From Roseivirga spongicola (GTDB lineage: Bacteria > Bacteroidota > Bacteroidia > Cytophagales > Cyclobacteriaceae): a stretch of DNA of 64,000 bases. The translations under genes were made by a program, and so were the position numbers. The notes beneath the pieces were generated by a model that was not told the DNA's origin, ran no database searches, and was given only the letters and a program-made list of their open reading frames with translations. Below are positions 42,475 to 49,681 of the stretch, one piece after another; positions within the stretch are counted from its first letter, which is position 1; each line of letters opens with the position of its first letter. The stretch is from NCBI RefSeq assembly GCF_001592965.1, contig NZ_LRPC01000001.1, positions 310,001-374,000 of the forward strand, written 5' to 3'.

Positions 42475-45279
42475 ATGGCGTTGCGCGCATTTATTTTCTT
42501 CATTTTGATCATACAATCCCTTGCTGTTTTGGGAGTTACCCCTCAGCAACAAGAGGTGTTTTATCATCAATTTGAAAAGAGTGATGGGCTGCTTTCGAAC
42601 ACTGTTTATGATATCAACCTGAACGAAAACGGTGAAATCATCTTCGGAACGGATAGAGGGTTAAGCATCTACAATGGTCTCACGTTTAACAACAGAACTT
42701 ATGTTGGTGCTAGCAATGCGCTAAACGATGTATACCAAATAGGAGAAGGGGCCTATATTGGTACTAACTTCGATTGGGAGTATGTCTTTTTTAAAAAAGA
42801 CACAACCCAGGTTCTGGCCATAAACAAGTCTGGCCTAGACTTTCCTAGGGTAATCCCACTTGGGGATCGGAAACTACTTTATGTAAAAACCGGCCTTATT
42901 TCTCCTGATCAACAAGACACCATTCACTTCAAAAATTCTTTCGATTTCTTGTACCACTTAGTACAGCATGGCAACACAACTTGGTTTACTGCTGGTGACA
43001 CTCAAGAAAACACTCTCTATAAACTAGAAACCAATGATAGATTAAGCACCATAAGCTTAGGATTTTCCATGACTAAAGAAGATATCCCTTTTACTTACAA
43101 TGAAGGCATTCTTTTCTACAGGCCATCGGTAGGGGGCATTACTAATGTAAGTGGGCAACTTATTCAATCCTTACCCTTTTCTCCTGAAAAGGTGAACAAC
43201 CTTTACATCCATGAAAACACGCTGTATTTCTCTACCCTCAACGGCCTGTGGGTTTTCAATCTGGCTTCGGAAAAAGCTGAACACTACTTATCCGATATTC
43301 AAATTTCTGACACCATGTTTGATGTAGAAGGAAACCTCTGGTGCTCTAGCTTGCTTCATGGTGTGTTTATGATTCCTTCCCTTACCCGAAGGGTTATCAA
43401 ATTTGAAGATAAGCTAGACGAAAGTCTCATTTTACAAAGTCAACAAAATGGCCCAAGCAATGCGCTTTTACTCACCAATGACTCTAAACTATATGAATTG
43501 GACTATAGAGATTACTCTTTAACCTTCAAAAGAGAAGTTCCTTCTCCCAATAGGATAGAAGGTTTTTTGGCCGATAGCACAACCAAAACGATATACTTAG
43601 GCAGCAACCTTGCCGAATTGCTAGACGCCAAAAGCTTAGTAACGCTAGAATCATTTAAACTAAGTGCAATAAAAGGCTTCTTACCCAGTAGAGAAAAGCT
43701 CTTTATGGCTACTTCTAGCGGACTTTATGTATACCACTTAGAAGGAAAGTTAGCGGAATTGATTCTACCAAAACATAGGTTAAGAGGTCTTTTTCGGCAA
43801 AAAGGTCAACAATATTGTTACTCAGCAAATAAGCTCTGGGAAATAGCTGAAGATGAAAGCTTAAAGCTTATTCTCGATAATCAGAATATTGAAAAAGTAG
43901 TTTATAGCGGAAGCCGAACTTTCATACTTACCACCACTGGAGGTGTTTCCGAACTAAAGGAAAATAAGCTCGAACCTATCATTCAGTCAGGAGAAGACTA
44001 CTCGGACATTTTCCTGACCGACAACTACCTATTCGTGATCAATTCTGAAAGAGCCGATGTTTTCGATCTCAAGACTTTTGAAAAGCGAAACTCCTTCTTC
44101 AACTCAAAAGGAATTGACACCAACAAGTTAGTTGCTGTTGTAGAGTTCGATGGTCAACTGCTGTTCTTGCATCAACAATTTATGAGTGCTTTTTCTAGTT
44201 TTCCAGAGCGCAACCTAGTTAAACCAACCATTAAACTGCTCAACAGAGAACTACTGCCAGAAAAACTCACATCGATAGACTACTCATCAAACGATTTGAG
44301 GTTCGCGTTCGGGGTATATCCTAACATTAGCGCTCAAGGAAAAACCAGTGTAATGTATAGAATTAAAGGGCTCAGCCAAGACTGGTTGCCGCTGTACGCC
44401 ACCAATGGTAGCTACAATATAGACCTACTCAACCTTGCCAATGGCCAATATGAGTTGGAATTGATGGCAGAAAATGAAGACGGGGTAACATCGGAGGCTT
44501 TCCTCCTCCCCTTCTCCATCAAACCTCCATTGTGGCGTCAGAATAGCATGTTACTACTCTATATAGTAATACTGGGCGGCATCTTTTGGACTTCGTTTTA
44601 CCTGAATAGATTGAGACTTGTGAGAAAAAACAAGGTAGAGTTAGAAAAGGTAAGACTGAACAACCAATTGGCTGCTGCCGAGTTAAAGGCCATCAGATCG
44701 CAAATGAACCCGCACTTTTTGTTCAATGCCATGGCCACCATTCAAAATGCCATTCTAAAAAAAGATTTGAAAGATTCATTAGACGGGCTTTCGAGTCTTT
44801 CCAAACTGCTTCGCGATGTATTACATAAGTCTTCTATGGAAGTGCATTCGGTTCAGGCGGAAATAGACTTCTTACACAACTACCTCAAACTCTCTAAAAA
44901 ACGCTTTGGCGAAGAATTCGAATACGAAATTGCTTGTGAGAAGGAAATAGACACTGCATTCGAAAAAATACCTACTCTTATTACTCAACCTTTTGTAGAA
45001 AACGCGATAGAACATGGCGTATCTAAGCGAAAAGGGGCAAAACACATATCTATTGCTTTCAGCAAGGTAATTAAGGGGTATCAAGTAATAATCAAAGACA
45101 ACGGCTTAGGCAGCGACCCCACCACTTGGTATAATGAAGAAAAAGGATCTTTTGCTTTAAAAGCCATTGAAAATAGAATTAGCAGAGTGAATAAGCTTAG
45201 CAAGCTAAAAGTAGGCAGTACTATTTCTTCGGCCAGTGAAGGCACAACCGTAACATTAACATTTGAGCATGAGCAATAA
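42475..45279 (+). CDS. Propeller/Y_Y_Y sensor histidine kinase of the LytS type
   Basis: This 934-residue protein starts at the ATG at 42475, which gives a good signal peptide (about 1-20); an upstream GTG is possible. The periplasmic part has degenerate two-component propeller repeats and a Y_Y_Y domain ('MYRIKGLSQDWLPLY'). One transmembrane helix (about 692-712) leads to a short coiled coil, then a His_kinase domain with H747 in 'QMNPHFLFNAM' and HATPase 'FVENAIEHGVSKR'. The partner LytTR regulator overlaps its 3' end by 11 bp, a tightly coupled two-component operon. The signal is unknown. Confidence 0.92.
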   Translation: MALRAFIFFILIIQSLAVLGVTPQQQEVFYHQFEKSDGLLSNTVYDINLNENGEIIFGTDRGLSIYNGLTFNNRTYVGASNALNDVYQIGEGAYIGTNFDWEYVFFKKDTTQVLAINKSGLDFPRVIPLGDRKLLYVKTGLISPDQQDTIHFKNSFDFLYHLVQHGNTTWFTAGDTQENTLYKLETNDRLSTISLGFSMTKEDIPFTYNEGILFYRPSVGGITNVSGQLIQSLPFSPEKVNNLYIHENTLYFSTLNGLWVFNLASEKAEHYLSDIQISDTMFDVEGNLWCSSLLHGVFMIPSLTRRVIKFEDKLDESLILQSQQNGPSNALLLTNDSKLYELDYRDYSLTFKREVPSPNRIEGFLADSTTKTIYLGSNLAELLDAKSLVTLESFKLSAIKGFLPSREKLFMATSSGLYVYHLEGKLAELILPKHRLRGLFRQKGQQYCYSANKLWEIAEDESLKLILDNQNIEKVVYSGSRTFILTTTGGVSELKENKLEPIIQSGEDYSDIFLTDNYLFVINSERADVFDLKTFEKRNSFFNSKGIDTNKLVAVVEFDGQLLFLHQQFMSAFSSFPERNLVKPTIKLLNRELLPEKLTSIDYSSNDLRFAFGVYPNISAQGKTSVMYRIKGLSQDWLPLYATNGSYNIDLLNLANGQYELELMAENEDGVTSEAFLLPFSIKPPLWRQNSMLLLYIVILGGIFWTSFYLNRLRLVRKNKVELEKVRLNNQLAAAELKAIRSQMNPHFLFNAMATIQNAILKKDLKDSLDGLSSLSKLLRDVLHKSSMEVHSVQAEIDFLHNYLKLSKKRFGEEFEYEIACEKEIDTAFEKIPTLITQPFVENAIEHGVSKRKGAKHISIAFSKVIKGYQVIIKDNGLGSDPTTWYNEEKGSFALKAIENRISRVNKLSKLKVGSTISSASEGTTVTLTFEHEQ

Positions 45280-45994
45280 AATAACAGCAATAATAGTAGA
45301 TGACGAGGGACAGGCGCGAGAATCGCTTCGCAGGTTATTGCAGTTCATTAGCGACTCTGTTGAAGTGGTTGACGAGGTAGCCACTATAATGGATGCCGCT
45401 CAAAGCATTGAAAAGAACAATCCAGATGTTGTCTTTCTAGATATTCAACTCGATGGTCAATTGAGTTTCGAGCTTTTTGAGGTTTACCCTGACTTAGAAA
45501 ATAAGCTTGTGGTGTTTGTTACAGCGCATGATCATTACGCTATCCGAGCCATAAAACTTTCTGCTTTCGATTACATATTAAAACCTGTGGACCTAGATGA
45601 GCTAAGCGACTGTATAAAACGCTTAAATGAAAAACTAGAGGATAACTTTAAACCAAAATTTGATGCCTTAAAATCTAATTTACACAAGGTTGAAAAAGTA
45701 GCCGTTGCCTCAAGAACCGGTATAGAATACGTTCCTATCAGCGATCTTTTATTTCTAGAAGCTTCGGGTATGTATACAGTTTTCCATTTGCAAGAGCGCC
45801 AAGTAGTAGCTTCGAAGCCAGTGAAGGAGTTTGAACAAATGCTACCAGAAACCTTCTTCCGTTCTCACCGCGGTTATCTGGTGAACATGAAACTGGTAGA
45901 AGAAGCCAAAGGACAAGAATTGAAGCTTGTAAATGGGCAGTCAATACCAATTGCACGCTCAAAAATGAATGAGTTTAAAAGTAAATGGAAATAA
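45269..45994 (+). CDS. LytTR-family response regulator
   Basis: This 241-residue protein starts at the ATG at 45269; an upstream TTG would add two residues. The receiver has 'AIIVDDEGQAR', phosphoacceptor 'VVFLDIQLDG', 'FVTAHD' and 'DYILKPV'. The C-terminal LytTR DNA-binding domain (about 140-241) has 'FLEASGMYTVFHL' and 'FFRSHRGYLVNM'. It overlaps the kinase gene by 11 bp. LytTR proteins bind direct repeats, so the inverted repeat at 42396-42413 is not an obvious target. Confidence 0.95.
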   Translation: MSNKITAIIVDDEGQARESLRRLLQFISDSVEVVDEVATIMDAAQSIEKNNPDVVFLDIQLDGQLSFELFEVYPDLENKLVVFVTAHDHYAIRAIKLSAFDYILKPVDLDELSDCIKRLNEKLEDNFKPKFDALKSNLHKVEKVAVASRTGIEYVPISDLLFLEASGMYTVFHLQERQVVASKPVKEFEQMLPETFFRSHRGYLVNMKLVEEAKGQELKLVNGQSIPIARSKMNEFKSKWK

Positions 45995-46020
45995 AAAAGC
46001 CCAACAATATGCCGGGCTAT
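45991..46020 (-). terminator. Terminator of the cadherin-like lipoprotein gene
   Basis: On the minus strand AGCCC-loop-GGGCT is followed by TTTTTTAT, 27 nt after the stop of the gene at 46047. The convergent LytTR gene ends at the other side. Confidence 0.65.
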
Positions 46021-46046
46021 TACAAATCAAAAACTATGATTACTCT

Positions 46047-47255
46047 TTATGGCTTATCTACCAAGCTAATCGGTCTTGATATGAAAGGGAAGTTAGCGCT
46101 TATGCCAAACTGCGCATGAGAAATCACAATTGCGCCAGAAGAACTTTTTCCTAAATAGTATCTTAAGAATAATTCGTGCTCGCCATTTTCCTTAGAAGTC
46201 ACAATTGTTTCGTGCTGCCCCACTGAGATAAAAAGAGGTGCTATTCTATAAGTCAAGCCACCGCGGTACTCAGCTGTTGGCGGAATGTACCATTCGTCAT
46301 TGCCATCATTGCTATAGCTCTCCACAGCCTCTACAAGTTCAGAGTACGTACCTGCCTCAATCTTTTCAGGAGCCACTAGTACAACACTGTAGTCCGCATT
46401 AACTCGAATAATTCTTCCACCTTTATAGGTTTGTCCATAAATATCAGAGCCAATTAAATTTCTAATCTGGCTAATGGTTTGACCTTGATGGTTTACGCGC
46501 TCATCGAATTCATTTTCACCCTCAACATCTTCAATTTGAATATTTAAGGTCATTTGATCTAGAACCTCGCCTTCAACATCAAGAATATAAATTGTGTCAG
46601 ACCAAGTTTTAAGACCATCTCCTTCTGAAGTAAAACCAGTGATTTCTTCAAAATCCCAATTTCCAGAATTCCAGAATTCCAGTAATCCTGTTAGGTTATT
46701 AAAATCGAATACTCGAGCATCACCTTTTAACAGCGGACTCAAGTTCTCATCGTAGTCAAAGCTATAATTTAGGCCTTGCTCTGCAGTGAGTAAGTCACTT
46801 AGCGTCTCTTCAAATTCCCCAGAAAGTGTATTTTCCTTGATGGTATAAGTGTGAGAATCGCTGTTAAAGCCCACATAGTCTGCCAAGTTGTTAATGGCAA
46901 TATTAAGTGTAGCACTTTCGGTTACTTCGTCTACAGTAGCCTCAAGTGTTACTGAAATACTTTCGTTCACTTCAAAATCGAAAATGCTGGCATCGTTCAC
47001 AACTAATTCATTATTGGCGTTTAGTGATACTGCGTCTGCAGGAGTTTGACTAGTAATGGCTAAAGTTACATCCGTTCCGTTTACTACATCTACCGGAATA
47101 GTACCGATAACGGCACCTTGTTCAGGGTTTTCATCAATGCTAAGTGTTGGTGCAGTAATGGTAATTTCAGGAACTGGCACCGGTTCTTTGTCTTCGCTAT
47201 CGCATTGATAGAGAAACATAGAAAGCAATAATGCTAGGGCTGTGATTTTTCTCAT
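46047..47255 (-). CDS. Lipoprotein with cadherin-like domains
   Basis: This 402-residue protein starts at the ATG at 47255, giving the lipoprotein signal MRKITALALLLS...'FLYQC'. Two cadherin-like beta domains follow: 'ITAPTLSIDENPEQGAVIG', then 'HTYTIKENTLSGEF'. The C-terminal ~120 residues ('GQTYKGGRIIRVNADYSVVLVAPE' start, 'GNDEWYIPPTAEYRG', ending 'ANFPFISRPI') resemble the DUF1566/FISUMP-like surface modules. It is probably exposed on the outer membrane for adhesion or binding. It is monocistronic. Confidence 0.78.
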   Translation of the reverse strand: MRKITALALLLSMFLYQCDSEDKEPVPVPEITITAPTLSIDENPEQGAVIGTIPVDVVNGTDVTLAITSQTPADAVSLNANNELVVNDASIFDFEVNESISVTLEATVDEVTESATLNIAINNLADYVGFNSDSHTYTIKENTLSGEFEETLSDLLTAEQGLNYSFDYDENLSPLLKGDARVFDFNNLTGLLEFWNSGNWDFEEITGFTSEGDGLKTWSDTIYILDVEGEVLDQMTLNIQIEDVEGENEFDERVNHQGQTISQIRNLIGSDIYGQTYKGGRIIRVNADYSVVLVAPEKIEAGTYSELVEAVESYSNDGNDEWYIPPTAEYRGGLTYRIAPLFISVGQHETIVTSKENGEHELFLRYYLGKSSSGAIVISHAQFGISANFPFISRPISLVDKP

Positions 47256-47535
47256 GTTGATTAATTTTTGCGCAAAAAAATGACACAACATGAGCCATGA
47301 CAATACTTAACTGCTAAGCTGTTTATGTCAATTGCTAAAGTGTAAAAAGATTTGTAAAACAATGGTAAAAGAAGCGTTGAAAACGGCTAAATCTACTAAC
47401 GCTAACTAGTCTGCCCTAGTAACTGGAGCTTGCCTATGGCGGGTACATATCATTCAAAGTACATGTTATGCTAATTTCAGTTGGAATGGGAGTAAGAATG
47501 ATCCGCACTGCAAGTTGAACCAGAGAAAAGTATTG

Positions 47536-47583
47536 AAACAAAAAAAGCCGATCAATTTGATCGGCTTTTACGCTGTAGCGGGG
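47536..47583 (-). repeat. tRNA-tail/terminator direct repeat, outer copy
   Basis: A 48-bp segment from AAACAAAAAAAGCCGATCA to TTACGCTGTAGCGGG. On the minus strand it reads tRNA acceptor end, spacer, hairpin terminator (GCCGATCA/TGATCGGC) and T run. It is nearly identical to 47879-47926, 343 bp away in the same orientation, differing only around the hairpin loop. The DNA between this repeat and the lipoprotein gene (47256-47535) holds nothing I can name. Confidence 0.85.
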
Positions 47584-47623
47584 ATCGAACCTGCGTCCGT
47601 CACCTGACGGATATGAGCCCAAC
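47575..47623 (-). pseudogene. Degenerate 3' fragment of a CAT-anticodon tRNA
   Basis: On the minus strand the segment starts GTTGGGCTCATA (anticodon-arm-like, anticodon CAT), then diverges into CCGTCAGGTGACGG. It ends with GCAGGTTCGATC and CCCGCTAC, a T-arm/acceptor end with several bases missing. There is no 5' half. It begins at the stop codon of the GIY-YIG gene, so it is a tail copy rather than a functional tRNA. Confidence 0.7.
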
Positions 47624-47877
47624 TAGCCTTTCTTCAATATTTTTGAGCATATAAAATCTCTTCCCCTACTAGATTTTAACTCCTTTTCCCTTTTCATTGC
47701 ACTTGGCTTATCAACATAATCCTCTGTGTAAACAACCTCCCAAGGACGAAATTTTATTGTCCAGCCTTTTGTTGCTAGTTTATTATGGGAAAGCACTCGC
47801 TGCTCCAGATTGCTAGAGTAGCCGATATAAATCTTATCGAATTTCGAAGAATAGAGAACGTAAACTGTGTATGTCAT
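47623..47877 (-). CDS. Small GIY-YIG endonuclease
   Basis: This 84-residue protein starts at the ATG at 47877. It has the compact GIY-YIG core 'YTVYVLYSSKFDKIYIGYSS', then 'LEQRVLSHN', 'WEVVYTEDY' and 'AMKREKELKSSRGR', which contains the expected Arg and Glu. It is a single-domain nuclease. The gene lies exactly between two copies of a tRNA tail plus terminator and ends at the tail fragment. This suggests a small insertion unit or scar at the tRNA locus. It has no own promoter that I can see, and it may be read from the tRNA promoter when the tRNA is intact. Confidence 0.85.
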   Translation of the reverse strand: MTYTVYVLYSSKFDKIYIGYSSNLEQRVLSHNKLATKGWTIKFRPWEVVYTEDYVDKPSAMKREKELKSSRGRDFICSKILKKG

Positions 47878-47878
47878 A

Positions 47879-47926
47879 AAACAAAAAAAGCCGATCAAAA
47901 TGATCGGCTTTTACGCTGTAGCGGGA
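47879..47926 (-). repeat. tRNA-tail/terminator direct repeat, inner copy
   Basis: This is the second copy of the 48-bp unit described at 47536-47583, with hairpin loop AAA instead of ATT. On the minus strand it is the natural terminator of the tRNA whose 3' end lies at about 47918. Confidence 0.85.
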
Positions 47927-47962
47927 GCAGGACTCGAACCTGCGACCTTTGGGTTATGAGCC
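47918..47962 (-). pseudogene. 3' half of a CAT-anticodon tRNA; probable attachment site (left end of element)
   Basis: On the minus strand this reads GGCTCATAACCC (anticodon loop with CAT), variable region AAAGGT, an intact T-arm GCAGG-TTCGAGT-CCTGC and acceptor strand TCCCGCTA. The 5' half is missing: beyond the anticodon stem the sequence becomes unrelated (AT-rich) and the stem pairing breaks. A tyrosine integrase gene follows at 48134. This is the duplicated 3' tRNA segment expected at one end of a tRNA-integrated element; the crossover probably lies near the anticodon loop at 47950-47962. The intact tRNA should be at the far end, outside the window. Confidence 0.8.
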
Positions 47963-48065
47963 TTGTCTTTATTGGTTTTGTGTAGTCAATAAAAGCTCCT
48001 AATCACTCATTATAGGTCATTTATGGTACGTTGGAAACCGTTGAGAACTGCTCAAAACTACAAAT

Positions 48066-48087
48066 TGTTTTAGGTATGTTTTAGGTA
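48066..48087 (+). repeat. Two perfect tandem copies of an 11-bp motif before the integrase
   Basis: TGTTTTAGGTA occurs twice head to tail at 48066-48076 and 48077-48087, ending 46 bp ahead of the integrase start. One helical turn of spacing fits a protein-binding site, for example integrase arm-type or excisionase/repressor sites. Confidence 0.7.
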
Positions 48088-48133
48088 TAATGTTGCCCAA
48101 TAATTATCTTTACAGAGTTCATAATCAAACAAG

Positions 48134-49474
48134 ATGGCATCTGTTAAACTGGTTTTCTGGAAACACGACAAGAAGAAAGACGGCACCTCACCTATTGCCA
48201 TCAGAATTACAAAAGACCGTAAGACAAGGTATATTTTCACTGGAGAATATGCACAAGAAAAAGACTGGGACTTCAAGCAATCAAAAGTCAAAAAGTCACA
48301 CGTGAACTCCGTTCGCTTAAATAACTTGCTCCAAAAGAAACTTTCTGAGGCTCACGCTGCCATACTAGAAGCTGAAGCAAGTACAGAAGAATTGTCGGCA
48401 AAGCAGATACAAAAGAAGGTAAAACGAACTGGAAAGAATGTTTCATTCTTTCAATTGGCAAGTGAAAGAATTGGTAGAAAATATAATGAAGGCAAATTCT
48501 CGGTTGTTAAGCCTGAAATTTCAATTCTCTATAACATAATGGAATTCATTAACCTCAACCATTCTAAACCGAGACAAAAAGTGGTTGAAGAGATAAAAAA
48601 TCGAAGGTTAGAGCGAATTTCAAAGGCTAGAAAAGGGCTTTATAGTGTCGATGATGAACTTAAAGAATTTGCAAAAAACAGCTCCCTTAGTTTCTCTGAC
48701 ATTGACATGGGCTTCATTAATAACTTTAAAAGTTTCAGTACATCCTATCTAGAACAGAAGCCCAGAACAATAACCAATCAGCTAATCTTCATTCGCACAA
48801 TGTATAACCTTGCAATAAATGAAGGAATCATTGATCGAAAGTATTACCCATTTGCTGGAGAAAATGAAAAAATTAGAATTAAGTCTGGAAACAAAATTGG
48901 TCTTACTAAACCTGAGATCGAACGTATAGAGAAACTAAAATTAGAAAAAGGAAGCTCTATTTGGCATACCAGAAATGTCTGGTTATTCTCATATTATTTT
49001 GCGGGAGTGAGAATTTCGGATGTTCTTGAAATGAAGTGGTCTGATTTTGTTGATGGTCGTCTTTATTATCAGATGAACAAAAATGAAAAACCCGTAAGTC
49101 TGAAAGTTCCAAATAATGCTTCGCAGGTCTTGAGCTTATATTCCAAAGGCAAAAAATCTCAAATGGACTACGTTTTCCCCTTTTTAAAAAAAGCTGACCC
49201 CAAAAGTAAAGTAGACTTGTTCACGAAAACTCGTAACGCAACCAAACTCCTAAACAAATACCTAAAGAGAATAGCTGATATGTGCGACATTGATAAAAAC
49301 TTATCCAATCATATCGCTCGCCATAGTTTCGGAAATATTGCAGGAGACAATATACACCCATTAATGCTACAAAAACTCTACCGGCATACCGACCTAAAAA
49401 CCACTATAAATTATCAGGCCAACTTCATTCATAAGGAAGCGGATGAAGCATTAGAAAAAGTGCTAAACTCCTAA
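48134..49474 (+). CDS. Tyrosine recombinase (integrase)
   Basis: This 446-residue site-specific recombinase has an N-terminal arm-binding domain (about 1-90, 'LVFWKHDKKKDGTSPIAIRI'), a SAM-like core-binding domain (about 95-255) and a catalytic domain. R293 lies in 'AGVRISDV', the H-x-x-R is H393/R396 in 'HIARHSFG', H418 is in 'YRHTD' and nucleophile Y427 in 'INYQA'. All catalytic residues are present, so it is likely active. It lies 170 bp from the tRNA-derived attachment site, as is normal for integrases of Bacteroidota ICEs and IMEs. The 207-bp gap after it shows no gene; it should hold the promoter of the next operon. Confidence 0.95.
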   Translation: MASVKLVFWKHDKKKDGTSPIAIRITKDRKTRYIFTGEYAQEKDWDFKQSKVKKSHVNSVRLNNLLQKKLSEAHAAILEAEASTEELSAKQIQKKVKRTGKNVSFFQLASERIGRKYNEGKFSVVKPEISILYNIMEFINLNHSKPRQKVVEEIKNRRLERISKARKGLYSVDDELKEFAKNSSLSFSDIDMGFINNFKSFSTSYLEQKPRTITNQLIFIRTMYNLAINEGIIDRKYYPFAGENEKIRIKSGNKIGLTKPEIERIEKLKLEKGSSIWHTRNVWLFSYYFAGVRISDVLEMKWSDFVDGRLYYQMNKNEKPVSLKVPNNASQVLSLYSKGKKSQMDYVFPFLKKADPKSKVDLFTKTRNATKLLNKYLKRIADMCDIDKNLSNHIARHSFGNIAGDNIHPLMLQKLYRHTDLKTTINYQANFIHKEADEALEKVLNS

Positions 49475-49681
49475 GGATTAAAGCCTTATGACCTTCATTT
49501 TAGTCAACTTCACACGACTAAACTGAATAAGGTGCTTAAAGTATAGATTAAATCATCTTGTGGACAATTAATTGCGCTTCAAATACTCTGATTCAATCAT
49601 TTTCTTTAATTTAAAATCAATTTCGGTCATAGAATTTTAAATAAACAGATACACGCTTTTAGCATTTAATCAAGGTGACAC

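Noticed and set aside
47434-47622. Minus-strand 62-codon ORF over the outer tRNA fragment
   Set aside because: It is read through the degenerate tRNA tail and terminator repeat; composition and position give no support for a protein.
47575-47962. Functional tRNA genes
   Set aside because: Both segments lack a 5' half (no acceptor 5' strand or D-arm), so neither can fold as a complete tRNA.
47785-47985. Plus-strand ORF containing 'SGSRTRTCDLWVMS'
   Set aside because: This peptide is the antisense translation of the tRNA 3' half at 47918-47962, a well-known annotation artefact.
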